Positions 23,910-35,074 of a stretch of DNA of 64,000 nt are shown here, piece by piece. The stretch is taken from the NCBI GenBank assembly GCA_963556695.1, contig CAUWAG010000010.1, forward strand, positions 186,001-250,000, given 5' to 3'. The stretch comes from Anthostomella pinea. Lineage: Eukaryota; Ascomycota; Sordariomycetes; Xylariales; Xylariaceae. The notes beneath the pieces were generated by a model. The model did not search any database and was not told the origin of the DNA. It saw only the letters and a program-made list of their open reading frames with translations. The stretch's first letter is position 1, and every line of letters starts with the position of its first letter. Position numbers and translations under genes: made by a program.

Positions 23910-26900
23910 ATGTCCAACCCGTCGCCGCCCGCCACAGCTCCCGGAAACACTGCTGGCAATGATGACTCTGGTACGCCCGAGCCCGCTGACCTATGCCCCT
24001 CCATCCCACCATCCATCCCCTCCAGTTCGGCCACCCACCGACGGCCACGATCAACAACACCAAGTTCAACTACGCGCACCCGTACTGACTACAATCCTCT
24101 CGTGTGAAGCTTCCTCGATCACCGTGAACACTGCCAAAGCTCCCGCCCCCTTCCCGCCGCCCAAGACCGACAAGCCTCGTCCCCATGTGTGTGCTACTTG
24201 CCAACGGTCCTTTGCCCGACTGGAACACCTGAAACGTCACGAGCGGTCTCACACCAAGGAGAAGCCCTTCGAGTGTCCCGAATGCACGAGATGCTTTGCG
24301 AGAAGGGACCTGCTGCTTCGCCACCAGCAGAAGCTTCACCAGACCACCACGCCCGCGTCGCGTCCGAGGAACCGCCGGGAGAGCACCAGTAGTACCGTAA
24401 CCGCCCAGAGCCGAGCCCGGAAGAACAGCGTTGCAAGTGCAAATGCCAATGCCAACGCCAATGCCGCCGGCAATGCCGCGTCCATGAGGCCGAGGGCAAA
24501 CACCATCAGCCATGTCGACGGCAACCACATGCAGATGCTTGCCGCTGCCAATGCCTCCGTCGCCAGGAGCCAGCACATGCCGCCAGCCCACAGCCGTCAC
24601 CAGAGCCTCGTCGGGTTGCCCATGCACAACCACAACATGGACCATGGCTTTGCCGGCATGTCCTCGGTCATGGGCCAACGCGGCATGCACCATGGCTTGC
24701 CCAAGCTCGAGACCCACGGCATCAGCAATATGGGCTTCAACGCCGGTCTTCGCACCGCTCCTCCGCTGGCCTACAACCCGGAGTATGACTTTGAAGCGCT
24801 CCTGTATGGCGGCCAGTCGACGATAAATCCCAATGCCCTCCACTACACCGAGTCTCCTCACTCCATGTCCATTGATCCAATCTCCCCTTTTGGCAATGCC
24901 ATGACTGATATACCTAGTCAGCACATGGAAGACAACTACGACTGGCTTACCGGCTTTGATCACCAAATGTCGTTCAATAACCCCAATGAGAATGCCGTGG
25001 ACGGTTCGTCTCCATCCGCCATGAGCACTACCAGCCAAAGCGGCATCAGTGATGTGATGCTGGACGGGTCCAACAACACCGCCATGACAACCGGGTCCAG
25101 CTCCATCTGGCAGTCTGCTCTCATGGGACCTCCGCAGATGGCCAATCCCTTCTCCATGGACATGAACGGCAATGTTTTCCCTGACCTCTTGAACGGCGCC
25201 CCCCTCTCGCCCCAGCCGCACTCGCAAAAGACCATGAATGACGTGTATTTTTCAACGCCGCCGCCGTCCATGAGCTCTCTGAGCCCCTCTATCATGCCGG
25301 GATTGACCACCCAAAACTTGAATCAGGCAATGAACTTTGGCCCTGGCCCGGAGACGCCCACTTCGATATCAGGTGGACATCAGACACATTCTCCAGTGTC
25401 CACCATCACTGACACCACTAGGAGCGCGATAATCAGTGCCTTGTCCCATTGCGCGTCCTTTGGTGGCCGCAAGTACTCCTTTACCTCGCCAAACTCCCCA
25501 GTGTCTCCGCAATACCAGAACAACTCCGATGCTGTGCCGGAAAACGTGAAGAACCTGCCAAGCACACTGGACCTGCAACGATACGTTGGAAGCTACCTGC
25601 GCTACTGTCACCCCCACCTGCCGTTTCTACATTTACCCACGTTGTCCTTTGATGTGCCGTCAGGGCCTAGCCATGGGCGGAACAGCACAGTAGGCGGCAG
25701 TGGCTGCCTCATTCTCTCCATGGCTGCTATTGGTGCCCTCTATGAGATGGATCGCACGCAATCGAGAGAGTTGTTTGAGATGGCCAAGAGGATGATCCAA
25801 CTGTACCTGGAGGAGCGCAGAAAGGTCGACATGCGCAAGGCGGATTTCCGGCGGACCCCATCGTCTGACCATGGATCCCAAGGATCGGAATCGTTCATCC
25901 ATACGCCGCTGTGGTTGGTACAGGCAATGCTTCTCAATGTTGTGTACGGCCACAACTGTGGTGAGAAGACTGCCAATGACATTGCGTCCACCCACTCCGC
26001 AGCTTTGGTGAGCCTTGCCCGAGCTGCTGGACTGTTTGAACCGATGAAGATCGACTCGGCCGATGCGCAGGAGATTCAGCTGAATGATGCTGAAGGCAAC
26101 TGGAACGGTGGCATCAAACCCGAATCCGAGGAGCAGGCCGAGTGGTTGCGGTGGAAGACCATGGAGGAGCGAAAACGCACTGTCTACGTCATCTTCATTC
26201 TTTCGAGCCTCTTGGTGGCAGCCTATAACCATGTGCCAGCGCTGACGAATTCCGAGATCCTGTTGGACCTTCCTTGTGACGAGGAGTTCTTCGCGGCCGA
26301 AAGCGCCGCGTCGTTCCAGTTGAAGGGTGGCGTGCGGGTTGCCGGCCACAACCTAATGACATTTCACGAGGCTCTGGGTGAGCTTTTGCGCACGAATGAA
26401 AAACAGCAGAAGCTGGCGTTCAACAACGGGTACCAACCATTCGGATCCGCGCCCAATGCGGTTGATATTCCGAAGAGTGAGCTGAAACCAAGCACTCTCG
26501 GCTGTCTGGTTCTGATCAATGCGCTGCACAATTATATATGGGAGACACGCCAACGTCACCACAACACGGTATGGACCAACGAGGAAACCGAGAAAATGCA
26601 TCGTCACATTGAGCCGGCCCTGAAGGCATGGCAGACGGCATGGGCCAGTAACCCGCATCACAGCCTGGAAAGGCCAAACCCCTTTGGCATGGGGCCCCTA
26701 TCGGCTGATGCGATTCCCCTGCTGGATCTGGCTTATGTCCGCCTCTTTGTCAATATGTCGCGCACCAAGGAGAAGTTCTGGAACCGAGACTGGGATGGAC
26801 TGGCAGAGGAGCTTTCGCGCGGCAGCGAAATAATTCAACATGCCGAGCACTCCCCCTCGTCCAATGCCGAATCCTCAGATCCGTCGGATGCTTCCGCCAC

Positions 26901-27619
26901 GAGCTCAGTCTTCGTCGACTCGCCTCCCACACAATCATCTTCGCCTGAGTCCTCTGCCGTTAAATTCCCTCCCGCTATGTCCTCCCGCCCTCCAAGTTCG
27001 TCGCAAGTATCCAGTCGAATGACCTCGCGCCGGGAGAAACATCTTCGCAAGGCAGCCTTCTATGCTGCGGACTCGCTTTCCATGTCCGACAAGCTGGGTG
27101 TGACGTTTGCCGAGTTCACCAGCCGGGAACTCCCCGTACAATCCGCCATGTGCTCTTTCGATTGCGCACAGGTGCTCGCCGAATGGATTGCCACTCTCCA
27201 GGATCGGGTTGGGAGATACCTGGGTGTGCTCGGAAAAGATGAGGTGGATCTGACCGGGGTGCCTGCGATCATGCTTCTGGAGGACGAGGACTTGAAACTC
27301 ATTAGCAAAGTCCAGGAGCTTCTGGCCAGTGCTGAGATCAAGATGAGTATGGATTTCGTCAACGGCAACGCCAATGGGAGCATCGACTCACGCATGCAAA
27401 TCGACCAATCGGGCGGATATGCGACCAAGATACTGCGGGTTACAGCATACATGCTGGATAAATCCGCCGTGTGGCCAGGTAAGTTGTCCATTCTGATTCG
27501 CGCTCAATCAAGATGATCTGACTCGGGAAACAGTCCTCCACCTGATGGCGCAATGTCTCGAAACTCATGCGAACTTTATGCGATCCCGTGCCGACAAATC
27601 TGTTGTGGCTAGTGAGTAG
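23910..27619 (+). CDS. C2H2 zinc-finger transcription factor with fungal-specific regulatory domain
   Basis: Exons 23910-23970, 24110-27478 and 27534-27619 encode 1171 residues. Intron 1 (139 bp) runs GTACGC...CTGAC...GTGAAG, intron 2 (55 bp) GTAAGT...ATCTGAC...AACAG, and both joins keep frame. A longer upstream frame lacks an ATG, so 23910 is the start. Two adjacent C2H2 fingers lie at residues 48-68 (C48, C51, H64, H68) and 76-97 (C76, C79, H92, H97), with A-R-L-E-H-L-K-R-H and A-R-R-D-L-L-L-R-H recognition helices as in ADR1/AmdX-type factors. An Asn/Ala run and a long Met/Asn/Ser-rich low-complexity part follow, then a fungal-trans-like region (around residues 510-1100, including Y-L-R-Y-C-H-P-H-L-P-F-L-H). 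It probably acts in the nucleus as a regulator; its targets cannot be read from the sequence. The AmdX-like label is by finger similarity only. Confidence 0.9.
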
Positions 27620-29079
27620 GAATGTCGAACATCCACGAAGCCAATGTTCAAACCTATGTACTTATACGCATCGCCTATCTCCGTCGACCTCGCGGCACGA
27701 TGGAGAGCCAGCCCTCCGCCCACTGCCACTCGGATAGGTCGCAGCCGATGTGGTATGCTGTTGCTATCAAGCGACTGGGAACCCACGTCTCGGACTGCAT
27801 TCCACTATCCTGTTTCAGCATTTGGCCAATTGCCGCACATCTGCGTATCGCCGCAGTGGTCAACGCGCCTGCATCCTGAGGTCGGTTGGCAATGGGATTG
27901 TGGACAGGAGTGACTATCAGTCGACTTTTACGCGCCATATATGAACAGCTGCCTTGGCTGTTGATACCACGAATGGCGAATCTGTCCATATGAGCTTCAT
28001 TTCGTCAAAAAATAACTTACACCTAGGCGCACCGGGGCTGGACGATTCTACTTTTTGCATCTATACAATCCATCTGGCTATTTGGCTTCTACGAGTCGTC
28101 CTGTTGCGCAAGCAAGTTCGGAAAGCCAGCATGATATGAAAGATTTGCCAACGATTTACGTTGAGATGATGAAGAGATGACGCATTATGTTTTGAGATGC
28201 TCCTTGTGGAGACTGCACGAGTTTTGGATTGGTCCGAGGTGGCGCGGAAGGGTCGAGAGCACGTTGCTAGACCCCTTGAAGATGAGGGACTAGGAAGTCG
28301 AGTCAGGCCTTCCGCGTATTTGTCGAAAGCAAATGCGAGCATACAAGACAACGTCGAAGCAAGCCTGTGGATGCGGGGACGATGTTGGGGGACGTGATTA
28401 GGCAATTGATGCGAACCCACACAGGCTTCTGGAAGCCGGAGATATTCGAGGTTCAGTGGATGAAACACCCCAAGGGCTGGTCGAGCCATGGCGGAGTTAC
28501 AGGCGTTATCGGCAATCATGGTTCGGACGCCTATCTCACAACTTCGGGCTTCAAAATCGCAGACATGATCTGTATTGCCGAGGTCTGGTGTTATGGGGAG
28601 TAAGGCGGGAGAGGAAACAGAACGATGCCTGGTTTGCGATGGATCTCTGTGTAGTTTGTTTGCGCGGATGGCTTCGGATGCACACGCACCCAGGCATGAT
28701 GTAAATCCCGGTCAATAAGTAGGAGAAACATATTTAAACGTCATAACAACAAAAGTCCGGTATGCGATGTGTATTTGTGAGATGCTTGAGGCAGTGATTA
28801 ATTTTATATTACTAGCATGGTTTGTTCTTGCTTATTTCCGTTGCGTGACTGATTACAGATGAACTCTTCGGCATCCTCTGGTATGCGATTTATGTATCTG
28901 AGATTCTCGAGTCTGCGATGAATTTTGCGTTTCTAGCGTCATCTAGCGCTGCTCAAAATGCAGTTCGTGACTGATTGCAGATCAACTCTTCGGCATCTCT
29001 GCCCCAGAGACATCGTCACATGAAAGCCGTTGAAGAGACACCTCTATATTCAATTAAACAACACTAGCTAGGTATCTAT
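27620..29079. other. Intergenic between convergent genes
   Basis: No supported gene. It carries the 3' ends of the transcription factor (plus) and of the transporter (minus). Two similar 40-50 bp stretches containing GTGACTGATTACAGAT(G/C)AACTCTTCGGCATC occur at about 28842-28875 and 28968-29000, a local direct duplication about 125 bp apart. Confidence 0.5.
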
Positions 29080-32000
29080 TTAGTCAGCCTTGCCCTTCCC
29101 CTTCCCACCACCATCGCTTTCCGTCCCCGAGTCGCTCTGACTTGCGTCGCCGCCCCGCTGTACGCGGTAGCTGAAATCCACCACGCCGACGAGCTGGCTC
29201 ACGTTCTCGACCAGGCCCTCGAGGTCGTCGCACACGAGCGTGCTGCACACCTGCAGCACGGCGAACTCGGCGTAGCCCGCCTGCGTCATGTTGCGCGCGT
29301 CCAGGAGCACCACCCCGCGGCGGCGGGTTTTGGTGGTCCCGTCGCTGTCGCCGTCGCTGTCGGTGCCCGCGGAGCCGAAGCGGGAGTCGTCCCGGGCGGC
29401 TGCTGCCTCGATCGACTCGAGCTGGCGGGTGAGCTCGTAGGGGCGGGGCAGGGACAGGTGCGGCGGGAGGGAGTGGCCCGACTGCAGGGCGTTGGAGAGG
29501 AGGGTCAGCGTGCTGATGATGGTGTGCTGCGTGGGCGAGATGTCGGTGAGCAGCTCGGCGAGGGCGTCAATCCAGGCGCGGCTGTTCTTCTTGTTGGTGA
29601 AGACGCTGTGGTCCTCGCCCGTCAGCGTCATCGACGGCCCACCGCTGCCGCCGACCGTGTAGGCGAGGAGGGTGAGGTACGAGTTGATGCGCGTGGCGCG
29701 CCGGATGATGTCCTGGTAGGTCTGCCGCGGGAAGGCGCCGCCGATGGTGGGCTCCCAGCGCTGGAAGTCGGCGTGCTGCTTCAGCGCGGGCAGCAGCAGC
29801 ATCAGCTTGCCGAAGAGCTGGCGGCGGTGCTTCGCAAGGCGGTGCGCGGGCGTGCCCTTGACGTCGGGGTTGCCGCCCGTGGCCTCCAGTTTGGACCGCA
29901 GCGTCTCGTTGATCACGCTGAAGTAGGTCGCCAGGAGGTACAGCGTCGCGGAGAGGTCGCGGCGGAGCCATGTGCGCTCTGTCACAGGCCAGGGGAATAT
30001 GGTCCAGATGAAGGCGACAAGACAGCCGCCTGCTACGCAGGCAAGTCGATAGGGTGCTAATTCATAGATACTGTGGTCTGGTCAGCTCGGTTGTTCTGAT
30101 TGTCGGATGCAATATTGCTTACGGATAGACCGGCTGGCCCGTTGACTCAGCCGCCGCTTCACCGATCTCAAGGACTTGCAGCTCGTAGCCAATGATCATC
30201 ACTTGAGTGACCATGCATATCATGACCGCGGGGATGAATTGGGGGTATTTGAAGAGGAAGTAGTGGTCAAAGACCAAGAAGAGATACAGGAAGATGAATA
30301 TCCCTGGCGTCTTCTCGTCCACGATGTACCACGTGATTAGTGAGAACACCATCGCCAAAAGGGTTCCAATAGTTCGACAGAGGAAACCAAATATGGACTG
30401 CCCAGATGCTAGAGCGGCTATTGTTAGCATGGCCGCGGTTGGGTGGCTTGGGGTAGTCACGCACTCTGAGTCATCCCGATGGCTATAATGATCATGGCCC
30501 AAACGAGCCTTTGCTGTGTGAAGAAGGTGTGTGTGTTTTCAAGAAAAGCCACGATACCAATAGTAAGCGTGGCACAGGCAACACGAAACCCGAAAGAAGA
30601 CTCCTCTGACGAGAGAAAGCCCGAGATGCCACGGAGGCTATTGCCAATGCGCTGCCAGGTATTGGTTGGGTGTAGGTGTTCGGGGTCCTTCTTCTTTGCG
30701 AAGCCATCACCCATAGACACGATGGTCATACCCGTGTCAAAGAGATCGGCAGACTGCTCTTGCGACCTGTCCTCCTCGCTGAATATGCTCGAAATCCATT
30801 TCTTAATGAGTTTCGATTTGGGCACCATCAGACGATTTTTTCTCATGGTCCCATCCTCAACTTTGCTATCTGCATACAGCACGAATTGAATGACCGCCTG
30901 GCCGGCTGCTTGCATCTTGTAATTTGGTCAGTGGGGCCGGGTGAAAATGGCGAAAATGGCGCGAGTGTGTAGACTCACGAGTGTCTCGATGTAGAGGAGG
31001 ACATAAAGCTGTGACTGATCATGTCTATGCTTTTCGTCCTTTTGCGTCAAGGGGATGGAGTCGACCTTTTCAAGGGGCGTTCCCTCTGTCGCCAGACCCT
31101 TTTCCCAAGCCCATGTGTAAAGGATCTCGGACCGGACATCGCGAAAGCATTTCACTCTCGATTTGAGTGAATCCGCGAACCCGGGATCCCCAGGTAGAAC
31201 GAGGCTACCCTTCGACTCTACATCGGCATCCGTCGAGGACGAACTACTCTGGCCGTTCCTCTTCTTCTGTGCCTTTGGTCTTGGAAGAATCTCCAACATC
31301 ATTGCAGCATGTTGCAGTCCTTCGTCTATGGCCCCTGAGAGCTGTTCGAAGGGCTCGTGAAGGCGTTTCATCACTTCATTCCAGACTCGTTTCTGTTCAT
31401 TCTTCTCGGCTATCAGTGAAGGGGGCGTGTCGGCTGTGGTAACCCACCCACGCTTTTCGGCAACCCTTTGGAAAATATCGATGACGGTACTCATCCCGAC
31501 AACGGGGATCACAATGGCGCGAAGGTAGTTCAAAATAGCTGACAAATCCCGACCTTCCAATTTGCCCCAAGCTATCTCTCTCTTCGCAAATGGCAGGTCG
31601 GCGTATATCTTCCCCACGACTTGACGCAGCTTGAACACGGTCTCCTTGATCGCGTCGGCCTCGGCTGTAGAGTTTGGTCGGGCCGAGTCTTTCTCTTTTT
31701 TGTTCGCCCTTTCTGCAGACTCCCCGTCAGTCCCAGTGCCGCAACTGATATCGCCAGGCACAGCAAACATATCCTCCCGTTCCAAGCTTTGCAGGTATTT
31801 TTTCTCTTGCTTGACCGCGCCCCGGAGCAGCATGATGGCCCCTTTCATCTGTCCTTGAGTGACGACCCGGCTCGAGATGGGAAGAATGAACAGAGAACAG
31901 ATGGTGGCGATGGCAAAGCCCGTCAACATGGCGGTGAACAGCCTCTTGACGAGACTTTCGAAGGACGCGGTGGACGTCATTATCGGGCTGTAAGTGCATG

Positions 32001-32700
32001 TGATGTTCGTCATGATGGAGTAGACGATGCTCGGGAGATTCACGCTCGGGTACTTGGCTCGCAACGTGTTGACGAACCAAATATTCGCGAAGAGCCATAT
32101 AGCTGACACGGCGGCCTGACTCGAGTTGTACGGCGGGGACAAAGAGCCGGGAACGGCCGGCGAGGACTGGGTATGAAGGCGAGCTTGCAAGGAGGACCAG
32201 AGCATCAACAGAGCGACAGCAGCGCCGACGCTGGCAAACAGCACATTAAGCACCATTGTCTGGATGAACTTCCCCCGGGGCATTATCGACATGGACAGGA
32301 CGCTGATGATGCCAACCAGGTATCCGAGGGTGGTGAACTGTTCGGCGACGGCGTGGGATTGGCAGATGGCCAGGGCTACGACTGGGGGGATGGCGCCTCT
32401 GCGACGGCGTTGTTAGACAGGCTTGGGCTTGCAAAGGCGCATTGGGGTCGCTCACTTGAACATCAGACTCAGGGTCGGCACGTCGAGTCCCAGCTTGGCC
32501 ATGATGCCCGGCTTGGACGGCGCTGCCGGCTTCGAAGGGGGGTCCGCCTCGCGCGTGCCCTCGCCCTCGGCTTTGATATTCCCGTTGCCATTGCGGGCGC
32601 GACTCTCGCTGCTATCGCTGTTCGACTCGTTGGACAGCTCCGGTGACTGCATCGGGTCGTTCGCGGTGCTCTCCGGGCGGTCAGAGTCCCTGTCGGCCAT
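29080..32700 (-). CDS. BRE4/FUSC-like multispanning membrane transporter
   Basis: Five exons (32456-32700, 30979-32398, 30465-30915, 30123-30408, 29080-30070) join in frame to 1130 residues ending at TAA. The introns are 52-63 bp with donors GTGAGC, GTGAGT, GTGCGT and GTAAGC and CTAAC or CTGAC branch sites. The N-terminal ~80 residues are charged and disordered. A first bundle of hydrophobic segments follows (exon 2), then a long cytosolic part, then a second bundle spanning exons 3-5 containing T-S-G-Q-S-I-F-G-F, and a hydrophilic C-terminus. Two six-TM halves of this kind are typical of the fungal ER/plasma-membrane transporter family with an N-terminal 6TM domain, DUF2421 and FUSC-like repeats (related to yeast BRE4 and aromatic-acid exporters). 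The substrate is unknown. The GTGCGT donor was chosen because it alone restores the conserved T-S-G-Q-S join. Confidence 0.88.
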
Positions 32701-34876
32701 GGTAGACCATTAGCTCCCTTTGCCCTTCCGCGAGGCGATCGTCGGACTGGACCACAGACGGGGTGGAATGCGGAGTGGAGGGTCGAATTGGAGCGCACCG
32801 TCACTACACGTCATCGGCTCTCAGGTAGGCAGAATGCAGTGAAGAAAAAAAAAGGGCACGTCTGATAGCCCTCTGTCTGTCCGTATGCCAGAAGATGCTC
32901 GATGCTCGACATGCTGATCCACAGACAACAACAGAGTCTGCATCAATGCCTTATGCATGTTTGCGATTGTCGTGACTAAGGGTAGCGCCATTGACTCGTA
33001 AAGATTTGCCCCGCCCGCGTTGGTGACGACAAGGATGAGCCTTCAATGTTCTTGGCTGGTAGATGCGGGGACAATCTGGCCCCATCCCGTTGCACCCCCT
33101 CGTGCCCCTCCCCCGCTGCCACTCCTCTGGGATTCACAATCACGTTACCTTCCACGCGCGCCCCTATCGCCAAAGGCAGTGCAACGCCTCAAGTTATACT
33201 TTTCTAATACCAATCCGAGGGAAATGGGTTAGGATATACGATACATGTAGTCATTCACATTTGACGAATCACTATATTATGGCTAGAGCCAGCGTCAGCA
33301 ACCTACCAATAGTATCTTTAGAGTCTTGACGACCGTGCTCATCGGCGTCTCGTTTCTGATGTTAAGTTCCCTCTTGTATACTTTGCTACATGCGCGGAAA
33401 GGGGGTCTGCACATTAATGGTCAACCTTATTAATGGCTCTTTTATAGGAGTTCGGGAGTTTTCAACCTGCTAGTCCCCTTCTTTTCAACGACGATTCTTG
33501 AAGGCTTGAGTAAAAGTTCCAGCTAGATTTCAATAATGAAAGCTGGGATTTCAATAAGACTTCTGACAGTGTTCATAATTACCTGTTCATATGACTTAGA
33601 GCCTCTAACTACTTGAGAGACGGCGTCTATCGAACGGGACAACCCTACCGCTACCGATAGTGTTACCAGCAGAAGCACCGACGGGAAATCGTCGTCAGAT
33701 GCAGAAATGGATAGAATGGCGGCTGAATCAATGAGGGTAATTGATGGGGGTTCCTGGTTAGGGAATTGACCATGAATATAGGAGTAGAGGACTTGGAGGT
33801 GGCTTTAGGTGTGTCCACATTGTTTGCGTTTGATTGGGATACCATCTGGCAAGAGGAAACCCAACTCGAAACCAAAGACTCAAAGTTGAATAGTTGAAAT
33901 GTTACTGAAAGAGCAAAGCCACCTAAGACCATCCATCAAGATCCGCATGCTGAAACTCAGAGGCAGCCGCAGTTTGATCACACCAGCCCTGCCTCGTATC
34001 TATCGTCCTACCATCTATTCGCCTATAGACAAACTCGGAACTTGAAAGCCAGGTAATCACTGATGATCGCAGGGATACCGTAGGATTCGGTAACCTCCCC
34101 TGCCAAGTTCATAAGACTGCCTACCCCAGCTAATGAATGCGTCAGTCGTGCACGGGCATACCACGGGAAAGTCTGACGAAGACGGTGCATCGGTTCCCGT
34201 CCAATAGCGCAACAGAAATCATGCAATGTCCTTTATTGTAGGTGTCCAAGATGTTAATGGCTAGCGGTTCCACGGGTATCTGCAATGGTAATAGGTAGAA
34301 CTTTACGCGACGGGAACTTTCTCATATGTAAGAACGTTCTCGTTAGGAGGCAGTCATGCACTATTAACATGGCAGTTACCGGCGTCATATAGGATAATAC
34401 AGATCTACACCCCCAACATGTAGAGCCGCTAACTATTACTATCCTTGCTACCTATAGATCAGCATGATCATTGATCGTCAGGCCTCTTGATCCTTTCGTG
34501 AGGTGACTGAGCTCCAAGCGAGACCGAAATCGATGTCAGCATTGGAACCCCTAAATCAGACCCAAGTAGACGGTGGAACTTCTGGGAACTTCTTCGCTGT
34601 CAGGATCTCAGCCTCACACTGACAACCTGGTAAAGTGGTTCTTATGTGGAGCGTTTGCAATGCTGTCGCCTTGGTAGAAGGATGACAGGAACACATGACG
34701 ACTGTGTGTGACGTCGAGGCGGTCTGGACACTTCCGATCCATGGAATACAAATAGGCTGCCTTCGTTGCCTTTCTGAATCCTGAATTCGTATCGTCTGCC
34801 CTACACTATCTCCCGTCAAGACGAACAGCACCACCTTGCCATCAGACCCTCAGATCGCCTCCCATATTCAGTCAAC
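32701..34876. other. Intergenic, no supported gene
   Basis: It holds the promoter of the minus-strand transporter (C/T- and A-rich tracts near 32840-32860) and about 1.5 kb of AT-rich sequence without domains or splice patterns. The last 100 bases before 34877 form a C-rich leader of the small secreted protein. Confidence 0.5.
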
Positions 34877-35074
34877 ATGCAGTTCTTCCAGACCATCCTC
34901 CTCCTCGGCGCCGCCGCCCTGGCCATCGCCGCACCGGCCACCACGAACGACAACACTCTCGTCGAGAAGCGCTGCATCGCCGACGGCGCCAGCTGCACCA
35001 ACGACTACACTGGCTGCTGTAGCTCCCTGTGCGACATCGCCCACGACGAAACCGCCACCTGCCTTTCTGCCTAG
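34877..35074 (+). CDS. Small secreted knottin-pattern peptide with Kex2 site
   Basis: Unspliced 65-residue precursor. Residues 1-19 are a signal peptide (MQFFQTILLLGAAALAIAA), and 20-32 a short pro-region ending in Lys31-Arg32, a Kex2-type site placed exactly before the first cysteine. The predicted mature peptide (33-65) has six cysteines at 33, 40, 47, 48, 52 and 62, spaced C-x6-C-x6-C-C-x3-C-x9-C. That is the inhibitor-cystine-knot (knottin) arrangement. Its biological role cannot be told from sequence; knottins include protease inhibitors, antimicrobial peptides and secreted effectors. No neighbouring gene suggests a pathway. Confidence 0.75.
   Translation: MQFFQTILLLGAAALAIAAPATTNDNTLVEKRCIADGASCTNDYTGCCSSLCDIAHDETATCLSA

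Noticed and set aside
24070..25227. 385-codon minus-strand frame within the transcription factor
   Set aside because: Antisense shadow of the low-complexity part of the zinc-finger protein.
29458..30060. 200-codon plus-strand frame opposite the transporter's last exon
   Set aside because: Antisense shadow of a GC-rich coding exon.
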